Notes under the pieces: generated by a model
Database searches by the model: none
Seen by the model: the letters and a program-made list of their open reading frames with translations, nothing else
Told to the model about the DNA's origin: nothing
Shown here: positions 11,041 through 22,849 of the stretch, one piece after another
Position numbering within the stretch: position 1 is the stretch's first letter
How the letters are laid out: every line of letters starts with the position of its first letter
Position numbers and translations under genes: made by a program
Assembly: GCA_013076295.1 (NCBI GenBank)
Contig: RQOL01000374.1
Coordinates: forward strand, 1,736,001 to 1,800,000
Direction: 5' to 3'
Source of the DNA: Sanderia malayensis
Lineage: Eukaryota > Cnidaria > Scyphozoa > Semaeostomeae > Pelagiidae
Length of the DNA stretch: 64,000 nt

Positions 11041-11324
11041 GGTGCTGTGATGTCATAGCATGATTAGACGCATAGAGAGACCTGCCTTATACATGGCTTA
11101 ATAGTCATGAAGGTGTTGTGATGTCATAGTATGATGAGACTGACAGAGAGACCTGCATTATACATGGCTTAATAGTCATGAGGGTGCTGTGAGGCCATAG
11201 TATGATGAGACTGACATAGAGACCTGCATTATGTAAGACTTAATATTCATGAAGGTGCTATGATGTCTTAGTATGATTAGACTCACAGAGAAACCTGCAC
11301 TATACATGGCTTAATATTCATGAC
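11041..11324 (+). repeat. 71-bp minisatellite, left part
   Basis: About four units of roughly 71 bp are present, each containing AGAGAGACCTGCATTATACA and ending TTAATAGTCATG or TTAATATTCATG. The array continues after the inserted element at 13.86 kb. Confidence 0.88.
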
Positions 11325-12489
11325 TAACACCGGCGGACACGTTAAGCGATGCGTTCTAATTAAAGTTGATTAAGTTGTCATAAGATCACTGTTCGTCGGA
11401 CACGGAAAGAAAAACAATTTTGTTTGAAATCATTGAAAACCTCATAGTTTCCAGCATTCCCCGACCACATGGTTCATGGAAGCGCCGAGTCATGATTTCC
11501 ATTGCAAGGTTGTTGCAGGTGCGGACACGTTAAGCGATTGATTCTAATTAAAGTTGATTAAGTTGCGATAAGATGAGTGGTCGGGGACGCAAAGAAAAAG
11601 AATTTCATGTGATCAATGGAATCCCCGAGTCCCCATTTCCATTCCAAGGCTGTTCCAGGTCCATGATGACTCAAATTGAAATCATTGAGAACCTCATAGT
11701 TGCCAGCATTCCGAAGGTTGTTCCAGGTCCACGATGATTCAAATTGAAGTCGTTGAAGTCCTCATAGTTGCAACCATTCCCCGACCACATGGTCCATGGA
11801 ATCCCCGATGCCAACTCCCAAGTTGTTCTAGGTCCATGTTTTCTCCCATTATTTAATTTGAAATGATTCTGATCCTCATATTTCAATCCTTTCCCCCATG
11901 GAAGACCCGAGGTCTGATTCCATTCCAAGGCTGTTCCAGGTCCATTTTTTCCGTGATGCAAATGTTTGTGCACTTCTGAGTGTCCCAGAAACGTCTCGAT
12001 TTAAACCGAACGGAGAGAATCGTTGTGATTAAATAGTATATCAGAAAACATAATTGGATCCATTTAATGTGAAATTTCGATTAGAGAATATAGAATATTA
12101 AAAATACGGATCAAATTCGTAAAAACATATTTATAGTTACACGAATTCCATGAAAGCAATACAAAAGCGCATTGTGAACATTGTAGAGGGGTCCCAAAGT
12201 TTGATGCGTCTAAACACGCAGTCGAAAATTCATGATAAATAAAAGGGTTTGAAATACAGCAGATCACAAAAATTTTTAATTGATTCACTCACATACTTCA
12301 CAGACCAAATGCACAACTTTTGGGTTTTGAATTGTAACTCAGTGCTGGGCACGTTTCCAGTTTAGAATCCATGTGAAATGGAATGTTTCCAGCTTGAGCA
12401 TACGTTGATGCTATCCAGAAAGAAAATGATGTGTTTGAAATCCATTACTTTAGCCTTCGGATCGCCAGTGGTGAACAGTAATTCTGTGC

Positions 12490-13250
12490 ATGCCAAGGAG
12501 AAAGCGTTTCGGGGGATTAGCATGCTTCTCCGCATGCCCTGCCTCAATCGAATATGAAAATAGCTGTTTTCGAGTCCGGCGAGTTAGAATCTCATATCCA
12601 AATCTGGAAAAATCGAATTAGAGTTAGGGTTAGGGTTAGGGTTAGTTTTAGTATTGATCGATCAGAGCTGTTTCAAACAAATCAAAGTCAATTTTTAGAG
12701 AAAATGTGAGTGAAATTTTGAAAATCTATTGCAGGGTTGGAGAACAGCGAGTTCTTGATCAGGGAATCTCAGCTGAATAAATCAATAAAACTGAGGGGAA
12801 AAATATAAAAAAAACTTAGCCACTTACCAGTGGAGTTCTTTGGGAAGGAGTTCTGGATAGCAAGTTTCAAGTAAAATTCCACTTGATTGTAGGGAAGGGC
12901 AGAATAGCTTCTAGACAACTGCATGTGCTTTGGATGGCTTCGTTTCAGTGAAATCACGAAATTGCTGTTTCTGAAATTCGTTCTTTTGATCTTTCCATCC
13001 AGACCTGTTATTATAAAAGCAGAAATTGATAATTCATCGTTTTAGTATTCGATTTAGTACGGAAAAGATTTGTAAAGCAAAGAATTATTTAGAATTTCAG
13101 ATCGCCTGGAAATTTCTAAAAACCCTGGATCAGACTAAATCGAAAACAAAATAAGAAGGATACAGAGAAGTTTAGTAGAGGCAAATAGAAACAACTTAGC
13201 TACTTACCAGTGAAATCCTGAGAAGTTTTAGTTTGGAATCTCGAGTAAAA
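12490..13250. other. Extra module in copy 2 with splice-like exon
   Basis: This block is absent from copy 1. On the minus strand a coding-like run from about 12957 to 12829 ends in a consensus donor (CTG|GTAAGTGG). A second stretch near 13.23-13.21 kb ends in a very similar donor (CTG|GTAAGTAG). It could be captured host exon sequence or part of a longer element form. I do not recognise the peptide. Confidence 0.4.
12623..12645 (+). repeat. Interstitial TTAGGG tract
   Basis: Three tandem copies of TTAGGG followed by a partial one, inside the extra module of copy 2. It matches the animal telomere repeat but is too short to be a telomere. Confidence 0.85.
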
Positions 13251-13857
13251 CGGCAGCAAAAATAATGCGCAGCCATCCAGGCAAAAGAATTCATTGATTC
13301 AAGAATTCATTCAAGATTGCTTGCACGTCCCAAGTTCAAAAATGAAAAATCGAGTTTGATTGCACCCTCGAAATGAATAATTATTGCACAATGCTTCGAG
13401 TCAAAATTCACAGAATTTGCAAAGCAAAGCACATTTCAGAAGGAAAGAAGGAACTTCCTTGTCAATCAAAGGCCACAGTAACAAAAGACGCTGTCGGATT
13501 AATGTCAAACGCAACAGGGATTCATTGTTTCGAAAACGGTAACAACGCACGATGGATCTTTCCAGAAGCATGACATCATTTCAAATGCCTTTAGCCAGGG
13601 GGTCACAGTGCACAAAGCAGAGATTTGAGGAAAACAAAGGGCGGAAGAATTTTCGAAGGAAAAAAGTGAAAAAATCTCGAAAAATACAACAAATTCTTAG
13701 CTGAAATAGAGCGACTACATCGAAGGAGGAGAAGAGGAATAAATCGAAGCATTTTCGAAAAAGAACATGCTAAACACGAAAGGCCGAGCCGTGGGACAAC
13801 ACCCCGGGCGGTGGGTTTTGACCGGCTCTTCCGTCACCGCTCAGATATTATATAAGG

Positions 13858-14795
13858 AAGGAAGGTGCTATCATGTCATAGTCTGATCCGACTTACAGGG
13901 AGACCTGCATTATGTGTGACTTAATATTCATGAAGGTGCTGTGATGTCTTAGTATGATTAGACTCACAGAGAGACCTACATTACACATGGTGTAATATCT
14001 TGAAGGTGCTACGACGTCATAGTCCGTTCGCACTTACAGAGAGACCTGCATTATGTATGACTTAATATTCATGAAGGTGCTGTGATGGGTTAGTAGGATT
14101 AGACTCACAGAGAGACCTGCACTATACATGGCTTAATATTCATTAAGGTGCCATCATGTCATAGTCTAATCCGACTTACAGACAGACCTGCTTTAGGTAT
14201 GACTCAATATTTGCGAAGGTGCTGTGATGTCTTAGTATCGTTAGACTCACAGAGAGACCTGCACTACACATGTTGTAATATCTTGAAAGTGCTATGATGT
14301 TATAGTCTGATCCAACTTACAGAGAGACCTGCACTATGCATGATTTAATATTCTTGAAGGTGCCATCATGTCATAGTCTCATCCGACTTACAGGGAGACC
14401 TGCATTATGTGTGACTTAATATTCTTGAAGGTGCTGTGATGTCTTAGTATGATTAGACCCACAGAGAGACCTGCATTACACATGGTTTAATATTCGTGAA
14501 GGTGCTATCATGGCATAGTCTGATCCGACTTACAGAGAGCCCTGCATTGTGTATGACTTAATATTCATAAAGGTGCTGTGATGTCTTAGTATGATTAGAC
14601 TCACAGAGAGACCTGCATTACGCATGTTTTAATATCTTGAAGGTGCTAGGATGTTATAGTCTGATCCGACTTACAGAGAGACCTGCACTATGCATGATTT
14701 ACTATTCATGAAGGTGCTGTGATGTTAGAGTATGATTAGACTCACAGAGAGACCTGCATTAAACATGGTTTAATATTCATGAAGGTGTTGTGATG
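13858..14795 (+). repeat. 71-bp minisatellite, main array
   Basis: About thirteen units follow, each with GGTGCT, a TAGTATGATTAGACTCACAG or TAGTCTGATCCGACTTACAG half, and GAGAGACCTGCATTA. Two unit types (TATGATTAGACTCAC and TCTGATCCGACTTAC) tend to alternate, so the higher-order unit is about 142 bp. Confidence 0.88.
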
Positions 14796-15254
14796 TCATA
14801 TTTTCCTTGGCATACGTTATTTCGGCCCCATGCTATTCCTTCGATTCGTCTTTTTGCCCGAAATTTGATACAACACTTCATACGGATTGAGCACCTCCAC
14901 AAAATTAACCTATAACATTGCCATTGTATTGTAATCCTTCGTGTCTAATTGATGTGCTCTTTTAACCTCTGTTAAAATTGTTGTTGAATTGCACGAAAAA
15001 GGTTCTTCCATAGTAATGGATGACAAGTTGACATTTCAGCATTTTGCTGATTTTTACTGTTGCTAATAAATAGGCAAAACAACGGTACCAACGATTGTTC
15101 TGGTATTTGTATCTTTCCCAATTGCTTCAAAAACGTGAATACAGTTGCTTGCCATCGGGCATTTTTCAATCTCTTTATCGACGTCGACTCCCTTGGGTGT
15201 ATTACAAACCCAATGCTAAACTTTGCTAACTTTGGGCGTGAAAAGTTTCGAATG
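14796..15254. repeat. Dispersed repeat block, no gene
   Basis: Repeats sequence also found at 10.13-10.21 and 10.88-11.04 kb. The same block thus flanks minisatellite on both occasions, suggesting the minisatellite belongs to a larger repeated unit. Short open frames here are not credible genes. Confidence 0.6.
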
Positions 15255-15530
15255 TACATGGCTTAACAGTCATGAGGGTGCTGTGATATCATAGTATGAT
15301 GAGACTGACAGTGAGACCTGCACTATACATGGCCTAATAGTCATGAAGGTGCTGTCATGTCATAGTATAATGAGACTGACAGAGATACCTGCTTTATACA
15401 TGGCTTAATAGTCATAAATTAATTAATGGCTTAATAGGCATTATACAGGGACCTACAGTATGCATGACTTGATATTCATGAAGGTGTTTTGGCGTCAGAG
15501 TATGATGACACTCAGAGAGAGACCTACCAT
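15255..15530 (+). repeat. 71-bp minisatellite, right part
   Basis: About four degenerate units (TACATGGCTTAACAGTCATG and GAGACTGACAG motifs). Degeneration increases to the right. Confidence 0.8.
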
Positions 15531-16681
15531 CTAATCTAACTCGTTGCCCCAAACTCACTTGGTTTTCATAATGGTTAATTGTATTCTTTGAAGAATTTTC
15601 GCATCTCACCGATTCCAGCGTAGTTACTTTATTTGGTTTATTCTCACTCGTATCTCTTTTTTCTATTTGTTTGCTTGCTGAAAGTTTTTATCTCCAATTG
15701 ATTTTTATCAATTCTTGCATAGTCTTTCCTTACAACCCTGTAACAGCCACTTGGGGACCCAACTAAGGGTCTTAATACGTGGCTTTACGCTGGTCTGTTT
15801 TGAGGGGCTGAATCTGGGCCTTCTTCTAGCAATTTAGCTGTTTTTTACTAGCATTCTCCCTTCCTATTTACGTACTATCTGGCCCTGCCATTCTCCACTC
15901 AACTATTGTGCGTTCAAAACGAAAATCAGCCAAGAAAGGAGAAAAGCAAGGATGCAATCTTAATGGAAGGCCTGCAAATCCAGCCGCTCAGAGCCAGTTA
16001 GTTAGCCTCAACCAATCAGCTAAGGTGAGGTGTGACAACATTAATCCGGGCTCTCTGCTTGCTGCGAAAACCTCCTCGAGTGCCTCCTTGATTGGCTCCA
16101 GCTTGAGAACCTTGAACTCATTAACGGGTTTCACGCCCCTACTCCCTTCTTAATCTCATTCCGCTACCTTTCAATTCTTTGGGTTTCTTCTAAGTATTGG
16201 ATAGTACAAGCACAATGCAGCAAATTGGATGTATTCTTCCTGAGTATTTTCTACAAGTACATATTGGGTTATCGGCTTTCAGACTATAGCTCTCCATATT
16301 TTAACCAGTTTGAGAGTAGAACAATGGGATTAAGTGAGAATAGGTTACTATTCTCACTAAAGGTACATTCGTTCAAACGAGAACTAAAACTATTTCACTA
16401 CTCCTGTGCCCCTGTGGGCACTGCACGCAATAGCCCTGGACCCGACATACCCATGTGTGGCTATATAACAGTCAGACAGATAGTTTTTACCCCTTTTCAG
16501 TCTTCACTAGCTTCAAGCGTGATTATACTGAAATTGACCCAACCATCTCCCGCAGCGACGCCAATTCAGCCAACTTCTCTTCTCTCAAACAGCGAGCCTC
16601 CTCGCACTCTCCATATCTTAACCAGTTTCAGAGTAGAAAAATGGGATTAAGTGAGAACAGGTTACTATTAACAGTGATTAC
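15531..16681. other. Non-coding stretch with a direct repeat
   Basis: I see no supportable gene. A block at about 16.29-16.36 kb (CCATATTTTAACCAGTTTGA, then TGGGATTAAGTGAGAA) is repeated at about 16.61-16.68 kb with few changes, roughly 320 bp apart. The second copy ends just before the next ORF. Open frames across the block differ in frame and are not supported. Confidence 0.6.
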
Positions 16682-17374
16682 ATGGAATTTATTGAATCAT
16701 TCAATACAGATAAAGAGGATTATTCATCGCTGATTCATTTGAATACATACTACGAAGCTTTCGCTGAGTATGTAATTGGAATATATGGCTATGTAACAAA
16801 ACCATTAGCTTTACCTTGCGAACGAATATATAAAAAGGGAAAGGATACGTTAGCAGAAAAGATCAATAGTTGGTTTGATAGTAACATCAACATGGATGAA
16901 GATAATGTGGATGGAAATGACGATAAAGATGATGATGTGAGCATTGATAGTGATATTGATGAACAATATGAGAGTGAACATAGCTTGGTGTGGATATTTA
17001 GAATGTTGTTGAATACATTACGAAAGAACTATCTACCAATTTCTAACAATCGAAAATGGCTCCACAATAATACTTGCAAAGGGAGAAAATGGGGAAAAAA
17101 CATTACCTTCGATCTTCATGGCTCAATTGATGATGATATTGACAGACGGGAGCTATGGCAATTCACTCCACATCTGTATACAAATGGAATACCAATGCTA
17201 ACAATTTGTGTAAAATGTGGAAAGGAATGGGATGGATTCACACAATGTGATTCTGATATGAGTCAACATGTTAGTGAAGAACTCACATATGGTAATGTGA
17301 TAAGTGAAGACATTAATTCATTAAGACAACAATTTAGTGAAACGCAATTTCAATTTGATCAACATTCAATTTAA
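16682..17374 (+). CDS. Unrecognised 230-aa protein with acidic region and a CxxC motif
   Basis: The frame is open for 230 codons in AT-rich DNA, which is unlikely by chance. A hydrophobic/aromatic N-terminal third (about 1-60) is followed by a strongly acidic, Asp/Asn-rich stretch (about 70-100). The C-terminal half has a WQFTPHLYTNG segment and then TICVKCGKEWDGFTQC, a possible metal-binding CxxC...C. No signal peptide or membrane helix is evident. No intact neighbour shares its strand closely. Its codon style resembles the Polinton genes of this window, so it may be an orphan element protein; that is only a guess. Confidence 0.5.
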   Translation: MEFIESFNTDKEDYSSLIHLNTYYEAFAEYVIGIYGYVTKPLALPCERIYKKGKDTLAEKINSWFDSNINMDEDNVDGNDDKDDDVSIDSDIDEQYESEHSLVWIFRMLLNTLRKNYLPISNNRKWLHNNTCKGRKWGKNITFDLHGSIDDDIDRRELWQFTPHLYTNGIPMLTICVKCGKEWDGFTQCDSDMSQHVSEELTYGNVISEDINSLRQQFSETQFQFDQHSI

Positions 17375-17942
17375 ATATTTATGCTTACCATAATGATGTA
17401 ATTGTTCTAAAAATATTTATCATTATATCATTTCAGGCTTGGAGAGAAGGTGGATAGCATGTATCATGAGATAGCTGCTGTTTTTTACGCTGCAAATGGC
17501 AAATGTAATTTTCACAATGGTGTTTCGTATGACGATGTTATTTGCGTTAAATACAATTAATGAAGAGTTAAATACAATTAACTTTTGAAATAAGAATTTG
17601 AAACAGCTTGGCTTGGCATCACAAAATGATCATTAAACAGGACAACTTATAGTTGGGAAACTATTTCCAAATTTACATGGGACATATTCAATGTATCTTA
17701 CTGTAGGTAATTCACTTAGATCATATTTTTAACTCATTCCAAATTAAATTTCATCAAGTTGTTAAACCAGCTTAGTTTTGGTTAGGCCATGCAAACTTCA
17801 CTTCACTGCTTGTAACGAAATCGAAAATTTAGATTAACTATCTTGTACCTTTATAGTTTACTTGCTTCCAAAATAAATGTTTTATGCCCTGACTACATGT
17901 GCCAGCCAGTGTTAGCTTGGATTTGAAATTATTCTTAAATTC
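17375..17942. other. Non-coding AT-rich stretch
   Basis: No ORF, repeat or motif that I can support. Splice-like TTTCAG at about 17.43 kb raises the possibility of a second exon of the preceding ORF (GCTTGGAGAGAAGG...), but the frame closes quickly. Confidence 0.4.
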
Positions 17943-18330
17943 ATGGATTCTTTACTCTTCATTGCTCGCCTGATAATCCCTTATCATTATTTGTTGATTA
18001 AAACTTTGGGCTTGTTTACATTAGGCCTAAGCATCGCCACTGTTCTCGTGAAAAGAGCCAATCAACTTGCAGCAAAAGGCGAAACGGGTCACGTGAACAG
18101 CGAATACGTGGTTCAAAAATGGAATTCGCAACGCAAATTTGGAATTTTTGCCACCGTACACTGTAGTTTTTTCGTGATAGCACAATTAGCAGAATAATTA
18201 ATGGAATAATTCAAAAGAACTTAAAAAAAAAACGAAACCAAAAATAGATAGCCTTGGTCTAATTAATAAAGTTCGAAGGCAAATCAGCGTGGCTGAAAAA
18301 AGCCCTCGTGATTACACGGTTTGGGAAATC
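17943..18330. repeat. Dispersed repeat A, second copy
   Basis: Matches 2.96-3.62 kb through GGGCTTGTTTACATTAGGCC, AAAGGCGAAACGGGTCACG and GATAGCACAATTAGCAGAAT, with an internal deletion relative to the first copy. Confidence 0.75.
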
Positions 18331-18359
18331 TGCCTATTGTTCAAGCTATTGTCCGGCCC

Positions 18360-18528
18360 GGCAATTGCAAGGCGATACTGACTCATGGGGTGAGCCGCCG
18401 GTATGCGGAGTCGGTTTGTCATACAGAGACAGGGACCGGCCAAATGCGGTATTGACTCACAGAGGTGAGTCACTGATATGCGGGGTCGGTTTGTCATGAT
18501 CAGTTGTCATGATCAGTTGTCATGATCA
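18360..18528. repeat. Short tandem duplication and ATGATCAG triplet
   Basis: A unit of about 75 bp containing a GACTCA...GTGAG segment and GCGG(A/G)GTCGGTTTGTCAT occurs twice (about 18.37-18.42 and 18.45-18.50 kb). It is followed by three tandem copies of TTGTCATGATCAG, the last running into a perfect palindrome. Confidence 0.75.
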
Positions 18529-19005
18529 GCTCCAAAACTGATCAGTTTTGGAGCGCGGCAGGAACAGGAATACAGCATCTGGGACAGGGGACTTATCAAT
18601 AGAGACACTGGTAACTGATAAATGGTAATCAGGAGAGAATGTGGAGGAGTCGGCAGTGAACTCTGCCGCTCTGAGAAAGCCAAAAAAGGCAGTGCAGCAG
18701 GCCGCCCAAAACATAACATCGTCAAAATTAGCAAAATCTAAATACAGTTTAATAGTTTGCAGTGTTACAGCGGTTATTGGCAGTTTTTCCGGTGCCTTTG
18801 TTTTTGGGGGGTTGCGACGAAGGCCACGAACAACCATGGGAATGCGAAGGCAGTTGGTGAGACGATCTGTAAATCCTTGTTGAATGTGAAATGCGCGTAT
18901 TGCCGAGAGGTAAACTTTGAGAGAAGAAGCTTGACAAGAGGTGCTGACGAAAGCAATGAAGCGGATGATCGCGCTGTACGAGAAGTTGCTGCGAAACGCG
19001 CACAA
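18526..19005 (-). pseudogene. Tyrosine recombinase fragment (DIRS/Ngaro/Crypton-like)
   Basis: The 159-residue frame matches the N-terminal SAM-like core-binding domain and start of the catalytic domain of eukaryotic transposon tyrosine recombinases: SLKVYLSAIRAFHIQQGF near residues 28-45, LRIPMVVRGLRRNPP near 53-67, then FWAACCTAFFGFLRAAEF near 98-115, which carries the first catalytic Arg. The beta-strand with a Lys (LPRSKTDQF) follows, and the frame then ends at the palindrome. The HxxR box and the Tyr nucleophile are missing, so it cannot be active. An N-terminal extension may lie in another frame up to about 19.1 kb. Superfamily is uncertain without the rest of the element. Confidence 0.8.
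18529..18554. repeat. Perfect 26-bp palindrome
   Basis: Arms GCTCCAAAACTGA and TCAGTTTTGGAGC meet without a spacer. It lies exactly at the truncated end of the tyrosine recombinase frame. Confidence 0.9.
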
Positions 19006-20560
19006 TGTGAACGATGGATGCGCCGAGAAACGAAAATGTTAACGACGAGCACAACAACCGTGTGGGCCAAACGATTCAGCAGCACGGCAAAAGAGAATCA
19101 GTTATTAAATTGTCTAGGGCGTGAAGAAGCGAAGCAATCGAGTAAACAGAACACAAATAATGCCAAAGTCAAGGTCTGGTGCAATTTGAAATTACGGAAG
19201 GCCGGATATAAAACGAGTGAATAAACGAAGAATGGCGAGTAACGAAGATACGCGTGTCGAATAACTTAAGCACCGACACTAAGGCAAACAACAGCACTAA
19301 GGAGTTGTGCAGTCTTTAGGCTTGTTAAAACTACGTAATGTACATTAAATGAAGGCAGCATGAATATATAAGAGCAAAACAGCAAAACAAAAACAAGGAA
19401 TGATCTCACCGAGAATTTAGGCCAGGGGCGACTGGCTTGACACCGACGAGGGATAAACTTGAAACTGTGGTGTGTCCAAAGCAGCAATAACACGGCAACA
19501 AACAAGTTCAGCGTAAAATTCACAACAGCAATAATTTCTTGAAACTGTACGTTAATTCAGATAAATACAGATACGGCAAAAGACAGCAATACCAAGCAGC
19601 AATTCGACAAGCATGCAGCACGAATGCAATACGAAGCCAATTGATCTCCCACTGGGGAGATATGCTAGCATGGGGCAACAGGGAGCAGTGGGGTGCCTGT
19701 CCATTAAACTTGGTTAAACAACACGTGGTCTAACCCGTGATTATTATGTTCAAAAATGGAAGTGAAAAATTATCTGGAATTCAGGTATAACTTGAATTGA
19801 AGAAAATCATGCAAGTTATATGTTCCATTGGTTTAGTTGTCATTCTATGAGTGCCCATTGGATAGCAATAAGCATCTTTGAATAATTTGCTGACTGTCAA
19901 CACAGGCTTAATAAAAATCATGAACATGGGACATTTTCATTTCATGTAAATTCCAAATTTGAACGATTCTTTGGTGTAATGGTTGGAAAATGTATGGATA
20001 TATGTGATCATGTATTATTAAGAACTTCATACCTGATACTGTCAGAAGATGTTATGTAAAATTTGGCTCCATGTTCCCTTATGGTTCAGTCAATGCTTTG
20101 TATAACAAATAAATCATTTTGAAGATATATACCTAAGAGGACTTGCAATTGCAATGAAGAAAAAGCTGCTAAACACATGCGCTACTGATTTTTTACAAAA
20201 CTGATATTGGATTTACATCAGCTTTATAGAAATACAACATTAGTACCTACCAAAAATTCAAACATAATACCACCTTCCTTGCAAGATGTTATATAGCATA
20301 GTAGTTGTCATTGTCATTAAGATGGTCACAGATTGGGCACAGATATACTTGAAGAATTCTACTAAATGCAAGCAACGGAAATATGACAGGTAGGTATGAG
20401 TACAACATTAAATACTTGTTCTTTAGTATTAAAGCTAAATTGAGAATCTGATTCGAACACCTGACTTTACCCCGAGCATTCAGCGAGAGTGAACTGGCCT
20501 AAGCAAAGTGATCAATCTGATTTAGCAATAAGCTCGGCAGTTGAAATAACAATGAAGGCT
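19006..20560. other. No supportable gene
   Basis: AT-rich sequence with only short, unsupported frames. The first 150 bases may hold the decayed N-terminus of the recombinase. Confidence 0.5.
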
Positions 20561-21183
20561 ATTTACCTTTGTTTGAGATCAACGGTAATGTGTTTGTAGG
20601 CTTTGCAATATCCTCCCACCTGTAATTTGTCCTTTTTAAACAATTGTTCTTTAGCCATGGAAGGTCTGCGATTGTGAAACAGACATTTCAAAAGGCGCGG
20701 ACTTTTGTAAAAATCCCCTGCATTGATCAAAGTGAGGCAACATTCTTTTGTGAAATGAAAGTTTATACAATCGCCTCGTTTCAATGCAGCAAAACCTCCT
20801 GCTATTGGATAATTAAAAATGCAGAAATGCATCTCATTAAATCTTTGTAGAAGAATAAACAATGTGCACATGAATTCCATTGAGGGTATTATTGTACGAA
20901 GACATATATATTAGACATATATTTTTTATACGTATACAGCACTGTGCAAGAAATGGGCAGTTGTCAGTTGTGTACATAGAAAGGAGAAGAATCAGATTGC
21001 CCGTTACATTCGTTAAAAGCCCGAACACCACGTCAAGGAGTAACCTTTGTACGAGATTTCCTTGTTCATGAAAAGTGCAAGTTCAATTCGGATTATGTAA
21101 GAGTAATCTTTAAAGGGTGGGCTTTATCTGCGAGGTTAACTATTTCATCTTGTAATGGGTGGTAAATAATCTTATTCAAAAAT

Positions 21184-21603
21184 TCATAATTTTTTAAAGC
21201 AAATATTGCTAACGGAGAACTTGCAGTTTTCATGGAGGAAGGAAACCATGTTGTCATAGGCAAGATCGGAAAACATGGCAAAGCATAACTCATGATTTTC
21301 AGGCTCTACACAGGAATGACAATGTGCCGATTGCGGAAAGTGGTTGCAATCTCTACTGAACATCTTTTCATTGATGTTTTCAGTTTGCTTACAGCAGATA
21401 CTGCTTGGCTGGAATGAGACATTCAAACCCGTGCTCGGCTTTTTACGGCTTTGCTGGTAGCTGGTTAGTTGTGCTGTACACAACTGGACACCACACACTT
21501 GTATGTGTGTGTGATGCGATCTGCCTTGAAACACAACTGTGACACCCTTAGTGGTTATATTTTGTGTAGGTTGGTAGCCTGTGGTGCAAATCAAAAGCTC
21601 CAT
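21184..21603 (-). CDS. Unrecognised 139-aa frame downstream of the Helitron helicase relic
   Basis: It lies on the same strand and just past the helicase C-terminus, with overlap of frames near 21.6 kb. It is rich in Cys and His in the second half (CCKQ ... CNHF ... HCHSC), which could be a zinc-binding segment. Animal Helitrons sometimes carry an RPA-like single-strand-binding protein, and the position would fit, but the similarity is too weak to assert. Confidence 0.3.
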   Translation of the reverse strand: MELLICTTGYQPTQNITTKGVTVVFQGRSHHTHIQVCGVQLCTAQLTSYQQSRKKPSTGLNVSFQPSSICCKQTENINEKMFSRDCNHFPQSAHCHSCVEPENHELCFAMFSDLAYDNMVSFLHENCKFSVSNICFKKL

Positions 21604-21689
21604 TGTGTATAGGAGATGAGGAGAGACTTAAAGGACTTCTTGGAAGACAATGTTCTTTGTCTGCTTTGTTCTTTGTGTGCATTCTCAGG

Positions 21690-22760
21690 AAGGAATACTT
21701 TGATGCCAGCAAATGACGTAGCCCTGGACATGGCAACATATAATTGACCAGGTGTGAAAACGAGCTGTGGCAAATACAGACCAAAATACCTGAGAGATTG
21801 TCCTTGTGCCTTATTGATTGTTAGGCAATATGCAAGTGTTACTGGAAATTGTCATCGTTTCATTCTGAACGGCATTTCCGTGTCCTGAGTGGAAACTGTG
21901 ATCTTAGGTATCATGACCCGTTGTCCTCTGTGCTCCTTTGTAATGATCTCTGCTGTGATCACGTGATGTCAGAGATGCCGAACTATGAGTCTTGTACCGT
22001 TGCAAAGACCTTTCTTTGGATTGAGATTCCCCAGAAGAATGATCGTTGCACCAACCTAATGCAATGAATATTATTGTGATTAATGACGCCTTTTCTTCCT
22101 GCACTACCCAGGACTTGCACACAATAATGTAATGTGAATAGGATGAAAGATTGTACTGTTCTTACCTTGAGCTTAAGTCTGTGCAACGGCATTCCATTAG
22201 GAGTGAGTTGGTTGAGAAATTCAATGGGGTAGGCCTCTTCCTCATCGGGATCGTCTGTGACAACACTGTCTGTGCTGTAATAAGTTCTGTCGGCTGTCTG
22301 AAGTCTGTCCAGAATTATGTGGTTGACTTGATGTGATAAGTCATTCTTTGGAGTCAGACAACAGCGTTCAGACATTGTTACAGGATCCATCATTAGGTGT
22401 GAATCTGGTGTGTTTGGCCTGGGAAAAATGAAGTTGAGCATGTCTTCTTGAAATGAAGTGTATATCTCTTGTGGCAGAATTACATTGTCCAGTGCATCGT
22501 GTGCTTCTTGCTTCTTGCCAAGTCTGAGAAGCCATTCTGAGAATTCACGGTATCAATCATCTTGAACGGCTCTCATGTTGGTGTGTAAGCGATGCTGCTG
22601 AAACTTTGTCCATAGATCAATGATCTGGTGTGATTTTAGAGTCTTTCCCTTCCTGCTTTCCCTTCCTGCTTTCCTGACAACAGGTAGAACTTGTCTGAAT
22701 TAGTGAACGACCTTGTCACGACCTTGTGTCACTTGTTCAGACGCTAGTAGGCCATATTCC
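21690..22760 (-). pseudogene. Helitron Pif1-like helicase, C-terminal relic
   Basis: Helitrons are rolling-circle transposons whose RepHel protein ends in a Pif1-family helicase. From 22.76 kb downward the order is: FRQVLPVVRKAGRE (motif III region), FQQHRLHTNMRAVQDD, EYREFSEWLLRLG-like, AHDALDNVILPQ, LTPKNDLSHQVNHIILDRL, YYSTDSVVTDDPDEEEAYP, FLNQLTPNGMPLHRLKLK, and finally [15 protein letters not shown] (motif V) and [12 protein letters not shown] (motif VI) near 21.83-21.72 kb. Stops and frame changes occur near 22.69, 22.55, 22.25-21.87 and 21.70 kb. The Walker A/B half and the Rep nuclease are absent. No Helitron ends were located. Confidence 0.85.
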
Positions 22761-22849
22761 TTCAGCATTACAGATTCTGACCGCTATGCTAGTCTCAATG
22801 TACAGCAAATTGAGATTGAGCGTGTTCCCATGCCGATTTCTTTTTTGTC

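Larger units (their letters stand above)
11325..13857. mobile_element. Second copy of the non-coding element (about 2.53 kb), inserted in the minisatellite
   Basis: The left end (ACTAACACCGGCGGACACG), internal repeats, distal half and right end (CTCAGATATTATATAAGG) match copy 1. The left flank is the minisatellite phrase ending TTCATG and the right flank resumes at AAGGTGCTAT, so it sits between ATG and AA of a unit, as copy 1 sits between ATG and AA of the integrase. Relative to copy 1 it carries about 750 bp of extra sequence (about 12.49-13.25 kb) and lacks some internal repeats. Confidence 0.78.

Noticed and set aside
12623..12645. Telomere end
   Set aside because: Only about three TTAGGG units embedded in a repeated element.
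18757..19224. 155-codon plus-strand frame
   Set aside because: Antisense to the recombinase fragment, with no known motif.
20440..20530. tRNA-like B box (GTTCGAATC on the minus strand)
   Set aside because: A-box match is poor and the T and acceptor stems do not pair; at most a decayed SINE head.
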